A DNA stretch of 64,000 nt from SIG673 sp964570105 (GTDB lineage Bacteria > Bacillota > Clostridia > Oscillospirales > CAG-272): positions 20,913-84,912 of the forward strand of contig CAZMWM010000001.1 of assembly GCA_964570105.1 (NCBI GenBank), in the 5' to 3' direction. The notes beneath the pieces were generated by a model. It had not been told where the DNA came from. It did no database searches and worked only from the letters and a program-made list of their open reading frames with translations. A program made the translations under genes and the position numbers. Shown piece after piece: positions 8,061 through 17,399 of the stretch (position 1 is the stretch's first letter; every line of letters starts with the position of its first letter).

Positions 8061-8861
8061 ATGAATAAAGAACGAATAACATCACGCTCAAATCCGTACA
8101 TAAAGGAGCTTGTCTCGCTCTCGGAGCGTAAGAACCGACTTGCCGCCTCTAAATTCTTTTTCGAGGGCAGGAAGCTCTTCTGCGAGGCTCTCGAAAACAA
8201 TGTGGAGCTTGAAGCGGTGCTTATGACCGAAAGTATTTTTAACGAATACGAAAAATTTGACTATCCATTCAGACATATTTGCGTAACAGATGACGTATAC
8301 GCCAAAATTTCCTCGGAAAAATCTCCCGAAGGAATATTCTGTGTCGCAAAAACACTTGACAAATTACATATTTTAAATATAATATATAGTAGCCATACCA
8401 AAGAGAGCATTTTGATACTTGACGGACTCAGGGATCCCGGAAACGTCGGCACGGTGCTTCGCACAGCGGCGGCGTTCGGTTGCGATACCGTGATCCTTTC
8501 GGCAGACTGCGCGGATATATATAATCCGAGGACGTTGCGCGCCGCGATGGGAGCGGTGTTCCGTCAAAGGACCGTAACGGTCAGCGATCTGCCAAAAACG
8601 TTAACGTCGCTTCGCGAAAGCGGTAAAAAGGTATACAGTGCCGCGCTCGGCGACGTTTCGCTGAAGCTCGGAGATATCACCGTATCCCCCGACACCTGTT
8701 TCGTCATAGGAAACGAGGGCAACGGAGTACGCGACGAGGTCATAGCGGCATCGGACGGTACAGTGCTCATCCCCATGCAAGCCGGCTGCGAGTCGCTCAA
8801 CGCTTCCGCCGCCGCCACAGTGCTCCTATGGGAGCAATACAAAAGCCGAGGCTTTGAATGA
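8061..8861 (+). CDS. SpoU/TrmH-family RNA methyltransferase (YsgA-like)
   Basis: A 266-aa 2'-O-ribose methyltransferase of the SPOUT class. An N-terminal substrate-binding region (1-105) precedes the knotted catalytic domain, with motif 1 LDGLRDPGNVGTVLRTAAAFG, motif 2 IGNEGNGVRDEV and motif 3 ESLNASAAATVLLWE. All three key motifs are intact. The likely target is an rRNA or tRNA ribose, but which one cannot be read from the sequence. It follows rplT beyond a terminator, a common neighbourhood for this family. The ribosome site is weak (GAAAGTGAG). Confidence 0.92.
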   Translation: MNKERITSRSNPYIKELVSLSERKNRLAASKFFFEGRKLFCEALENNVELEAVLMTESIFNEYEKFDYPFRHICVTDDVYAKISSEKSPEGIFCVAKTLDKLHILNIIYSSHTKESILILDGLRDPGNVGTVLRTAAAFGCDTVILSADCADIYNPRTLRAAMGAVFRQRTVTVSDLPKTLTSLRESGKKVYSAALGDVSLKLGDITVSPDTCFVIGNEGNGVRDEVIAASDGTVLIPMQAGCESLNASAAATVLLWEQYKSRGFE

Positions 8862-9029
8862 TATTCCGTTTTTTCGGACATTCAAAAGCGTTCAAACTGT
8901 CGCCGCATATGCGACGATACTGCCACCGGTCACACCTTCAACACCAAGCGTACGGGGGATAACGCTTTACACCGCGTACGTGCACTTAAGGTAAAGCTCA
9001 AAATCTTATTTTTGAAAGGACATCTCAAA

Positions 9030-10472
9030 ATGTTCGACAAAAGGTACTGGATATGGCTCAGTCTCGCATTTGACGTCGCGGACGCCGTTTCGGACAAGCT
9101 GTTGTTCGATTTCGGCGGAGATCCCGAAGCGATATATCGCGCTTCGTATCTCGCTCTCAAAAGATCTATTCCAAACGAACATAACGTTCTGCGTAAATTG
9201 ATCGAAAAGGACCTGCATACGGCAGATAGGATTCTTGATTTCTGCGAGGTGAATAATATCGGCATCCTCACTCAGGACAGCCGCCGTTATCCCCCTTCCC
9301 TCCTATCCATACGCGGCAGACCTATCGTACTGTATTACAAAGGCTCACTTCCCGATTTTTCGGATAGGCTCGCCATCGCCGTGGTCGGAACACGACGCGT
9401 TTCGGATTACGGAAGCAACGCCGCCTACTCCATATCTTACGATCTTGCAAAAAACGGAGCGATCGTCGTTAGCGGAATGGCATTGGGAACAGACGGAGCC
9501 GCTCACCACGGCGCACTCGATGCGTTGGGCACGACGGTCGCCGTTCTCGGCTCGGGTATCGACGTCGTATATCCGAGATCCAACGCCGAGCTTTACGATG
9601 AGCTTACGCTTAACGGTACCGTGATCACCGAATTCCCGCCGCAATCTCGCCCGGAGGGCTGGCATTTTCCTCAGCGTAACCGCATCATAAGCGGTCTTTC
9701 ATCGGGTATACTCGTAGTTGAAGCGGCGGAAAAGAGCGGCTCTCTCATCACCGCCGATCACGCAAAAAAGCAAGGACGGATGATCTATGCCGTTCCGGGA
9801 AAGGTCGGGGAGCTTGCAAGTCTCGGCACGAATAATCTTATCCGCGACGGGGCGAAGGTGGTCACCTGCGCCGACGACATCCTCAAGGATTTTTCGGCGC
9901 TCTATCAGTGCCATGCCGACAAGTCGTCCGGAGCGAAGCATCCCCACCGGAAGCCCGGAGCTGAGCTTCGGGTATCCGAGCCGGTAGTTTCGGTAACGCT
10001 CGCACAGCAAAAGAAGCCACCGAACAGATCGAGCGGATATATGTCCGCGGAGGTGGATCCAAAGCTTGAAGCCGCCGGACAGGCGAAGCGGAAGCGTGAG
10101 GAGATTAAGCCATCCCCCGAATTGGAATATCCGCCAAAAACTCCCAACAAACACGGTTTCGGTATGGTGGGATTTTGGAATAATAACGAAAGCGAAAGCG
10201 CGACCGGCAACGGCGCACTGAGAGGTACGACCGCACTCACCTCCGATGACCGCAGTGCTTCGGCATCCGGCTCTGCTTCTCCGCGTGATTTCCCCGGTCT
10301 TTCCGAGAACGAACGCCGCATCATTGATTTTATAGTCTCGCACGAAAAAGCAAACGCGGACGAGCTGACGTTGCTCGATATCCCGGCGCACGTCATCTCT
10401 TCAAGACTCACGCTCCTTGAGATAAAGGGGCTGATAGAATGCACCGATGACGGATATTATCACTTAATTTAA
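9030..10472 (+). CDS. dprA: DNA-processing protein DprA
   Basis: DprA loads RecA on incoming single-stranded DNA during transformation. Residues ~60-285 form the Rossmann-like core, with VVGTRRVSDYG, VVSGMALGTDGAAHHGAL and FPQRNRIISGLSSGILVVEA. The last ~55 residues are the winged-helix DprA C-terminal domain. Between them is a ~130-residue low-complexity linker rich in Pro, Ser, Lys and Glu, which makes this protein (480 aa) longer than the usual 280-370. The ATG at 9030 follows GAAAGGA by 9 nt. An in-frame TTG at 9012 lies upstream of that site and is rejected. topA follows after 40 nt, the classic dprA-topA pairing. Confidence 0.95.
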   Translation: MFDKRYWIWLSLAFDVADAVSDKLLFDFGGDPEAIYRASYLALKRSIPNEHNVLRKLIEKDLHTADRILDFCEVNNIGILTQDSRRYPPSLLSIRGRPIVLYYKGSLPDFSDRLAIAVVGTRRVSDYGSNAAYSISYDLAKNGAIVVSGMALGTDGAAHHGALDALGTTVAVLGSGIDVVYPRSNAELYDELTLNGTVITEFPPQSRPEGWHFPQRNRIISGLSSGILVVEAAEKSGSLITADHAKKQGRMIYAVPGKVGELASLGTNNLIRDGAKVVTCADDILKDFSALYQCHADKSSGAKHPHRKPGAELRVSEPVVSVTLAQQKKPPNRSSGYMSAEVDPKLEAAGQAKRKREEIKPSPELEYPPKTPNKHGFGMVGFWNNNESESATGNGALRGTTALTSDDRSASASGSASPRDFPGLSENERRIIDFIVSHEKANADELTLLDIPAHVISSRLTLLEIKGLIECTDDGYYHLI

Positions 10473-10512
10473 GCAGATCCAAGCATCTCCACCAAGAAAG
10501 GAACTTTTATAT

Positions 10513-12783
10513 ATGGCAAATCTCGTGATACTTGAGTCGCCCTTCAAGGCGACGAGCATTAAAAATTATCTCGGCTCAGGCTATAAGGTGATAGCCTGTC
10601 AGGGACATATACGCGATCTCCCCAAGAGCACGCTCGGCGTGGATGTCGAAGGCGGCTTCGTTCCGCATTATATCAATATACGCGGAAAGGGAGACCTCAT
10701 AGCCTCGCTGAAAAAAGAGGCAAAGTCCGCAAGCAAGATATATCTCGCAACCGACCCTGACCGTGAGGGAGAGGCGATAGCTTGGCATCTCGCCACCGCA
10801 TTGAAGCTCCCGATAGAGGAAACGAAGCGAGTAACCTTTAACGAGATAACGAAGAGCGCGGTAAAAGCCGCGATAAAATCACCGCGCAACATCGATATGC
10901 AGCTCGTCGATTCACAGCAGGCGCGCAGGATACTTGACAGGATAGTCGGATACAAGCTGAGTCCGTTCCTTTGGAAAACGGTCAAGAGCGGACTTTCCGC
11001 AGGTCGCGTCCAATCCGTTGCAACAAGGATAATCTGCGAACGCGAGGACGAGATAAGGCGTTTCGTGCCCGATGAATATTGGCTTCTTGACGCTTCCTTT
11101 ATCGGAGAAAGCTCCCAGACCGTCAAGGCAAGATTTTACGGACTCGCTTCAAAAGGCTCAAAGCTCGAACTTAAGACCTCAGAGCAGACCAAAAGCATCG
11201 TGAGCGCGCTGAAGAACGCGGAATTTACCGTCAGCTCCGTGAAGAGATCGGTAAGACAAAAGCTCCCGTCTCCTCCCTTCAACACCTCGTCCATGCAGCA
11301 GGAGGCATACAAAAAGCTGAATTTCCAATCCCAATACACCATGCGTATAGCTCAGGAGCTGTACGAGGGCGTCAACCTCGGAAGCGAGAACGGCGGTATC
11401 ACCGGTCTTATAACCTATATGCGTACCGACTCGCTCCGCATATCCTCCGAGGCTTCGACGGCGACCAAAGCGTTTATTACCGAAAAGTACGGAGAAGGAT
11501 ACGCACCGGAACAGCCGAGAGTTTACAGGTCGCGCGATAACGCACAGGATGCGCACGAAGCCATCCGACCGACAGACGTTACGCTTGAGCCGGATACGGT
11601 CAAAAAATATCTCTCCTCCGGTCAGTATAAGCTCTACAAGCTGATCTGGAGCCGTTACGTGGCAAGCCAGATGTCAAATGCAGAGCTTGATACCGTCACC
11701 GCCGACATCAAAGCCGGAGATCATATATTCCGTACCAGCGGTTATATCGTGAAATTCAACGGTTATATGGCGGTCTACGACGCAGGCGAGGACGGCTCCG
11801 ACGAGTCCGAAAAAAACCGTATTCCGGCTATCTCGGAGGGCGAGAAGCTCACTCTTAAGGAATTGACTCCGGCTCAGAAATTCACCGAGCCGCCGGCAAG
11901 ATATAACGAGGCTACCCTCATAAAATTCCTCGAGGAAAAGGGCATCGGACGTCCGTCCACATTCGTTCCGATAATCTCGACGATCATCTCGAGAGGTTAT
12001 GTCAAGCGCGACAAGCATTCGCTTATCCCGACCTCTCTCGGTGAGATAACTACCAAGCTGATGCTGGAGAATTTCCCCGACGTCGTAGACTATAAATTCA
12101 CCGCACAGATGGAGGATCGCCTCGACAGCATATCCGAGGGCGAAAGCACGATGTACGAGGTGCTCAACAGCTTTTATGACGGATTTGCCAAAAATTTAGA
12201 GACCGCATTTGAAAAAGCCAAGGAGCTGTCCGTCAACGTACCGGCTGAACAGACCGATATAATATGCGATAAATGCGGTAGCACCATGATAGTCAAGAAC
12301 GGACGCTACGGAAAATTTGCCGCATGCCCCAATTATCCCGAATGCAAGAACACCAAGCCCCTCGACAGCTCCGGAAAGCCCAAGCAGGAAGCACCCGAGC
12401 CTGAGCCGACGGGACTAAAGTGCGAGCTTTGCGGCGGAGCACTCGTTCTCAGAAACGGACGCTATGGCTCTTTCTATGCCTGCGAGAACTTCCCGAAATG
12501 CAAATTCACCAAGCAGCTCACCAAGGATACAGGCGTGGCGTGCCCCAAGTGCGGAGCAAAGATCGTCACAAAGCACGGCAAGAACAACACCTTCTTCTAC
12601 AGTTGCGAGAAATACCCCGAATGTGATTTTTCGTCTTGGGATCAACCGATGAAGGAGCGTTGCCCCGAATGCGGAGGGCTGATGCTGAAAAAGAAGGGCA
12701 AAGCGACCGTTTACTGTATGAATAAGGAATGCGGTCACACGGAGACTGCTCCGACCGATACGGAGAATGTGCCCAATGAATGA
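10513..12783 (+). CDS. topA: DNA topoisomerase I
   Basis: A type IA topoisomerase of 756 aa that relaxes negative supercoils. The toprim domain (MANLVILESPFKATSI, then TDPDREGEAIAWH) is followed by the core with QQARRILDRIVGYKLSP, SAGRVQSVATR and the active-site motif YMRTDSLRIS carrying the catalytic Tyr. The C-terminal ~180 residues hold four Cys4 zinc ribbons (CDKCG..., CELCG..., CPKCG..., CPECG...). The stop overlaps the start of trmFO, so the two are probably translationally coupled. Confidence 0.98.
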   Translation: MANLVILESPFKATSIKNYLGSGYKVIACQGHIRDLPKSTLGVDVEGGFVPHYINIRGKGDLIASLKKEAKSASKIYLATDPDREGEAIAWHLATALKLPIEETKRVTFNEITKSAVKAAIKSPRNIDMQLVDSQQARRILDRIVGYKLSPFLWKTVKSGLSAGRVQSVATRIICEREDEIRRFVPDEYWLLDASFIGESSQTVKARFYGLASKGSKLELKTSEQTKSIVSALKNAEFTVSSVKRSVRQKLPSPPFNTSSMQQEAYKKLNFQSQYTMRIAQELYEGVNLGSENGGITGLITYMRTDSLRISSEASTATKAFITEKYGEGYAPEQPRVYRSRDNAQDAHEAIRPTDVTLEPDTVKKYLSSGQYKLYKLIWSRYVASQMSNAELDTVTADIKAGDHIFRTSGYIVKFNGYMAVYDAGEDGSDESEKNRIPAISEGEKLTLKELTPAQKFTEPPARYNEATLIKFLEEKGIGRPSTFVPIISTIISRGYVKRDKHSLIPTSLGEITTKLMLENFPDVVDYKFTAQMEDRLDSISEGESTMYEVLNSFYDGFAKNLETAFEKAKELSVNVPAEQTDIICDKCGSTMIVKNGRYGKFAACPNYPECKNTKPLDSSGKPKQEAPEPEPTGLKCELCGGALVLRNGRYGSFYACENFPKCKFTKQLTKDTGVACPKCGAKIVTKHGKNNTFFYSCEKYPECDFSSWDQPMKERCPECGGLMLKKKGKATVYCMNKECGHTETAPTDTENVPNE

Positions 12784-14110
12784 TAACGGACGCAACGTAA
12801 TGGTGATAGGCGCCGGGCTTGCCGGATGTGAGGCGGCTTATCAGATCGCCAAGCGCGGAGTTGAGGTCACCCTTTACGAGATGAAGCCGTCGCGCAAAAC
12901 TCCGGCACACCGCTCCGAGGGGTTTGCAGAGCTTGTATGCTCAAATTCCCTTCGCTCGTCACAGCTCACGAATGCCGCAGGACTGCTTAAAGAAGAGCTT
13001 CGCCGCTGTGACTCCTTGATAATGAGAGCCGCAGATGCTTGCTCCGTCCCGGCAGGTGCGGCGTTAGCGGTAGACCGTGACCTGTTTTCCGAATTTATCA
13101 CCAAGGAAATAAAAAGCTCCCCTCTCATAACCGTTGTGGAACGCGAGGTCACCGCATTGCCCACCGAGGGCGTAAGGGTGGTGGCAAGCGGTCCACTCAC
13201 CTCCGACGCTCTTGCAAAAAGCATATCGGAATATTTCGGTGATAACGGTCTGAGCTTTTTCGATGCGGCGGCGCCTATAGTCGACGCACAGAGCATCGAT
13301 CTTTCGATAGCGTTTGCTCAGTCAAGATACGGCAAGGGCGACGCGGATTACCTCAACTGCCCAATGGATAAGGAGCAGTACCTCGCTTTTTACGATGCAC
13401 TCCTTCACGCGGAAGTAGCCAAGCTTCACGATTTTGACACTGAGGCTCAACGCGAGTTTACGGTTTTCGAGGGATGTATGCCGGTCGAGGTGATGGCGTC
13501 AAGAGGTGTGGACACCCTGCGCTTCGGACCGATGAAGCCCGTCGGTCTTACCGATCCGCGTACCGGAAAAGAGCCGTACGCCTGCGTTCAGCTTCGCGCG
13601 GAAAATAAGGAAAAGACTATGTTCAATCTGGTCGGATTTCAAACGCATCTCACCGTAAGCGAGCAGAAACGCGTTTTCCGTATGATCCCGGGACTTGAAA
13701 ACGCCGAGATATTGCGTTACGGCGTGATGCACAGAAACACCTACCTTAATTCTCCGGAGCTTCTAAGCGAAACGTATTCCGCCCGAAGGGATCCCACGCT
13801 CTTCTTCGCCGGTCAGATGACCGGAGTGGAAGGATATATCGAGTCGGCAGGCTCCGGTCTCGTTGCCGGTATAAATGCGGCGCTCACCGTCTCAGGGGGG
13901 CGCGAAGCGGTCTTTCCGGACACCACGGAGCTGGGCGCAATGGCAAAGTATATATCGAGCGGCAACGGCGGAAAATTCCAGCCGATGAACGCAAATTTCG
14001 GCATAATACGTCCGCTGGAAAAGAAGGTCAAGGGTGGAAAGAGCGCACGAAATCAGGCACTTTCCGAACGCGCACTCGCATCTCTCGAGGAATTTTGGGG
14101 GACGCTCTGA
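12776..14110 (+). CDS. trmFO: tRNA m5U54 methyltransferase TrmFO
   Basis: This FAD- and methylenetetrahydrofolate-dependent enzyme makes m5U54 in tRNA. The FAD-binding GAGLAGCEAAYQIAKRG is at the N-terminus, followed by CSNSLRSSQLTNAAGLLKEE, GPMKPVGLTDPRTGKEP and HRNTYLNSP, all standard for the family. The length of 444 aa is usual. I chose the ATG at 12776, 10 nt after GGAG; the ATG at 12767 has no room for a ribosome site. It overlaps the topA stop by 8 nt. topA-trmFO is a conserved firmicute order. Confidence 0.97.
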   Translation: MNDNGRNVMVIGAGLAGCEAAYQIAKRGVEVTLYEMKPSRKTPAHRSEGFAELVCSNSLRSSQLTNAAGLLKEELRRCDSLIMRAADACSVPAGAALAVDRDLFSEFITKEIKSSPLITVVEREVTALPTEGVRVVASGPLTSDALAKSISEYFGDNGLSFFDAAAPIVDAQSIDLSIAFAQSRYGKGDADYLNCPMDKEQYLAFYDALLHAEVAKLHDFDTEAQREFTVFEGCMPVEVMASRGVDTLRFGPMKPVGLTDPRTGKEPYACVQLRAENKEKTMFNLVGFQTHLTVSEQKRVFRMIPGLENAEILRYGVMHRNTYLNSPELLSETYSARRDPTLFFAGQMTGVEGYIESAGSGLVAGINAALTVSGGREAVFPDTTELGAMAKYISSGNGGKFQPMNANFGIIRPLEKKVKGGKSARNQALSERALASLEEFWGTL

Positions 14111-14165
14111 CGGACGCGCGGATATACAGTCACGCACGAAAAGAAAGGATGCTTTTGAAAGTAAA

Positions 14166-15164
14166 ATGAAGATCATTGTCGACGTAATGAGCGGAGATAA
14201 CGCCCCACACGAAACGGTAAGAGGCGCCCTGCTTGCGGCTCAGCGATTGGAGCACGAGCTGATCCTCGTCGGAAATGAGGATATAATACGTCTGATAGCG
14301 GACGAAAACGAGCTTCCGCTCACGCCAAACGTTGAAACGGTCAACACGAGCGAGATCATAACCATGGAGGATAACCCCATGTGTGTCCGCTCAAAAAAGG
14401 ATTCATCGCTCGTAAAGGCGCTCTCTTTGCTCGCCGACGGAACAGGCGACGCTATGGTCAGCGCCGGAAACACAGGCGCTCTCTACACGGGCGCTTCGCT
14501 ACTCGTCTCGAGGATACGGGGATTCAGAAAAGCGGCTATCGCCACGGTGCTTCCCTTGCAAACTCCGCTACTGCTTCTCGATGCAGGTGCGAACATAGTC
14601 GTCACAGACGAAAATCTTGAGCAGTTTGCGCTTATGGGATCTGCGTACAGCGAGCACGTGATGGGGGTACGTTCTCCGCGAGTCGGTCTTTTGAACAACG
14701 GTACGGAAAGAACGAAAGGCTCCCCATTGCTTCAGGATACCTATTGCCGTCTTGAAGAAAACGAAAATCTGAATTTCGTCGGAAATATCGAGGCAAAGAC
14801 CTTGCCGTTCGGCGTTTGTGACGTGCTCGTGACGGACGGATTTTCCGGAAATATGATCCTGAAATACACCGAAGGGCTGGGTAGCTTCTTTATGAAGAAG
14901 CTCAAAGCAACGTACAGAAAGAATCTCTTCACCAAGGCGTCCGGCATTATGATCAAAAACGAATTTCATCATCTGATGAGAGAATTTGATGCTTCGGAAT
15001 ACGGCGGTGCTCCGCTTCTCGGAATATCGAGACCGGTGATAAAAGCTCATGGAAACTCCGATGCCCGCGCGATAACGAACGCCATACACCAAGCCTGCGT
15101 ATACGCGGAAAGCGGAATGATAGAACATCTTTCCGCGCTCGGAGAGGTTTCGGAAAAGACCTGA
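14166..15164 (+). CDS. plsX: Phosphate acyltransferase PlsX
   Basis: PlsX converts acyl-ACP to acyl-phosphate for phospholipid synthesis. The 332-aa protein starts MKIIVDVMSGDNAPHETVRGA and carries MVSAGNTGALYTGA, LLNNGTERTKGSPLLQ and VTDGFSGNMILK, all typical. The ATG at 14166 fits the family N-terminus; an upstream extension of 44 residues does not. In many firmicutes acpP and rnc follow. Here acpP is missing from that slot and an RNase III-like gene takes its place. Confidence 0.97.
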   Translation: MKIIVDVMSGDNAPHETVRGALLAAQRLEHELILVGNEDIIRLIADENELPLTPNVETVNTSEIITMEDNPMCVRSKKDSSLVKALSLLADGTGDAMVSAGNTGALYTGASLLVSRIRGFRKAAIATVLPLQTPLLLLDAGANIVVTDENLEQFALMGSAYSEHVMGVRSPRVGLLNNGTERTKGSPLLQDTYCRLEENENLNFVGNIEAKTLPFGVCDVLVTDGFSGNMILKYTEGLGSFFMKKLKATYRKNLFTKASGIMIKNEFHHLMREFDASEYGGAPLLGISRPVIKAHGNSDARAITNAIHQACVYAESGMIEHLSALGEVSEKT

Positions 15165-15225
15165 ATACAGCAAAAAACGTCCGCTACTTATCCTATAAAA
15201 ACAACGAAAGGTACATTCTTGCTTA

Positions 15226-16662
15226 ATGTCAGATAATTTTCACATAAATTCCATACAAAACAGGATAGGCTACGATTTTAAAGACACCGAGCTGTTGAGG
15301 CTCGCCCTTACCCACGTCTCTTCGGCAAACGACGCCGAAAATTCCAATCAGGGACTCAGCTTTCTCGGAAGAGCGGTACTTGAGCTTTTGGTGCGCGATC
15401 ATCTGTATTCAAATTACAGCTATGCGTCCATAGAAACGCTCGAGAACACGGGCACGGAGGAGACCGCCGCTTTTTCCCTCGCCTGCAAATGCGGCGAACA
15501 GCTCCGTTTGAGTGAGTTTGTTATCATCTCGAACGCGGCAACGGCGATCAAAAACAGTCCCGCGGTCGAAAAGGAGCTGTTCCTTGCGCTGTCGGCGGCT
15601 ATATACAAGGACGGCGGAATGCCTGCTATACGCGCATTCATCATCCCGAAGCTCCGAGCTGTGATATCATCGGAAGCTCCGCATCTCGCACACCGCGCTG
15701 TCCGCAGAGCTTCACCGAGCGCAAGCTCGGATGCCTCGCAAGACAAGCGCGACGCGTCCGCGAGCGTCTCGGCTTCGCGTACCGCCGCAAAAGCAACGGA
15801 CGCCATCAAGAGCCTTATAACATCAAAGCTCCGCCGTCCGTGGCAGACCTCGGACGCAACAGATACCGCAAATGCTAAGCCAACTGACAAAAAAGCTTCA
15901 ACGGCGGCGCGCAAGGACGCATCAAAAACGTCAACCGCCGAAACATCGCCCCGTAAGCGCACAGGCGCAAGGACTTCCGAAAAGGACACGTCCTCCGCTT
16001 TCGAGACGCCCTTCATCCGTGACGCACTGACACCTGTCAAGCTGAGTGAAAAACAGCAGAACGAGCTTGTTAAGAAAACCAAAAAAAGCAAACCGGAAGT
16101 AAAGACGGTAAACGCGTCGGCGCAGACCGAGACGGACGATGCCGCAAATTACAAATCGGCGCTTCAAGAATACGTACAGAAAAACGTACATTCATCGACC
16201 GTGATGCTTGAATACAGGACAGAAAAAGCGGAAGGCGGCGCTGTATCCGTTGAGGTATACCTGTTTGACAGAAAGCTCTCAAGTGAGACAGGCGCATCCA
16301 AAAAGGATGCGTCACGCTTTGCCGCACGGTCTGCGTACCGCGCACTCACCGATGAAAAAAGCAAGGAAGCCGCGTGGTTTCGCGGTATATGCTCGGATCC
16401 CACCCATCTGCCGCTACCACAAGGCTCGGAGCAGAACGATCACGTCTCACAGTTAAATCAGACCTTCCAGAAGCTCGGACACACCTCCAACGCCCAACTG
16501 CTCTACGAACGCATCCCGGCATCAAACAAAAAGCTTTTCGCGGTCACTGTGAACGCCAACGGCAAGGAACTCGGCAGAGGCGAAGGAAAAACGGTAAAAG
16601 AAGCGCGTCAAAACGCCGCAAAAGCAGCACTCGCTTCCCTTCCTAAGCTCACTTTAGTTTAA
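15226..16662 (+). CDS. Catalytically dead RNase III paralogue with two dsRBDs
   Basis: A 478-aa protein that I have not seen named. Residues ~8-150 align with the RNase III fold: GYDFKDTELLRLALTHVS matches GYRFKDRSVLSLALTHSS of the real rnc next door. The signature is broken. NERLEFLGD becomes NQGLSFLGR (41-49), so two Glu and one Asp that bind metal are Gln42, Ser45 and Arg49. The FEAL helix Glu is Leu120. A ~150-residue Ala/Ser/Thr/Lys linker (160-305) leads to two dsRNA-binding domains, ~309-375 and ~405-472, the second with the canonical GRGEGKTVKEARQNAAKAAL. It probably binds structured RNA without cutting it, perhaps in rRNA maturation or as a partner of RNase III. Domains are seen; the role is inferred. 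The ribosome site GAAAGG is rather far from the ATG. Confidence 0.85.
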   Translation: MSDNFHINSIQNRIGYDFKDTELLRLALTHVSSANDAENSNQGLSFLGRAVLELLVRDHLYSNYSYASIETLENTGTEETAAFSLACKCGEQLRLSEFVIISNAATAIKNSPAVEKELFLALSAAIYKDGGMPAIRAFIIPKLRAVISSEAPHLAHRAVRRASPSASSDASQDKRDASASVSASRTAAKATDAIKSLITSKLRRPWQTSDATDTANAKPTDKKASTAARKDASKTSTAETSPRKRTGARTSEKDTSSAFETPFIRDALTPVKLSEKQQNELVKKTKKSKPEVKTVNASAQTETDDAANYKSALQEYVQKNVHSSTVMLEYRTEKAEGGAVSVEVYLFDRKLSSETGASKKDASRFAARSAYRALTDEKSKEAAWFRGICSDPTHLPLPQGSEQNDHVSQLNQTFQKLGHTSNAQLLYERIPASNKKLFAVTVNANGKELGRGEGKTVKEARQNAAKAALASLPKLTLV

Positions 16663-16687
16663 ACATCAAGAAAGTCACGGTCACAAA

Positions 16688-17395
16688 ATGAACAATAACA
16701 ATATAAAGGCACTTGAGGACGCCATCGGATACCGCTTCAAAGACCGTTCGGTATTAAGCCTTGCTCTCACCCATTCGTCGTACGCATACGAGCTTCGGCA
16801 AAAAAAGCTCCACTGCGACTCAAATGAACGGCTCGAATTTTTGGGCGACAGTGTCGTATCCATAATCTCCACAACTTATCTCTATACCGCCTTCCCCGAG
16901 CACACCGAGGGCGAGCTTTCAAGGCTCCGCGCCGGAGCTATCTGCACCGCTTCCCTATCCGCTTTTGCCAGACGCATATCGCTCGGTGACTATCTGATGC
17001 TCGGATGCGGCGAGGATAAGGGCGGAGGACGGGAAAACCCCACCATCCTCGAAAACGCCTTCGAAGCCCTCGTCGGAGCTATATATATCGACAGCGGTCG
17101 CGACATTGCCACAGCACAGCGGTTTCTTCTTCCGTTCATAAAGAGCGAGGTCGCCCTTGCGATCGAGAACGGAGCGACCGAGGATCACAAATCACAGCTA
17201 CAGCAGATAGTACAGCAGATGCCGGATCAAAAGCTTGAATATGTACTGACCTCAAAGAGCGGTCCGGATAACGCTCCGACATTCACGGTCGAGGCGAGAC
17301 TAAACAGCAACGTTATAGGAAAAGGCTCGGGTACGTCCAAAAAACGCGCGGAGCAGGCAGCCGCTTGTGAAGCGTTGCGTTTTTTCGGCAAATGA
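16688..17395 (+). CDS. rnc: Ribonuclease III
   Basis: RNase III cuts double-stranded RNA, including the 16S and 23S precursors. The 235-aa protein has the intact signature NERLEFLGDS (46-55, Glu47, Glu50, Asp54) and the ENAFEALVGAIYIDSG helix with Glu126. The position usually held by Asp is Asn123, a substitution I believe also occurs in other clostridial RNase III. The C-terminal dsRBD (~165-233) ends in GKGSGTSKKRAEQAAACEAL. It lies 25 nt after the dead paralogue and overlaps the potential N-terminus of the radical SAM gene. Confidence 0.97.
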   Translation: MNNNNIKALEDAIGYRFKDRSVLSLALTHSSYAYELRQKKLHCDSNERLEFLGDSVVSIISTTYLYTAFPEHTEGELSRLRAGAICTASLSAFARRISLGDYLMLGCGEDKGGGRENPTILENAFEALVGAIYIDSGRDIATAQRFLLPFIKSEVALAIENGATEDHKSQLQQIVQQMPDQKLEYVLTSKSGPDNAPTFTVEARLNSNVIGKGSGTSKKRAEQAAACEALRFFGK

Positions 17396-17399
17396 GCCT

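Noticed and set aside
8849..8890. Hairpin after the rRNA methylase gene as a terminator
   Set aside because: The stem is imperfect and no T run follows, so termination cannot be supported.
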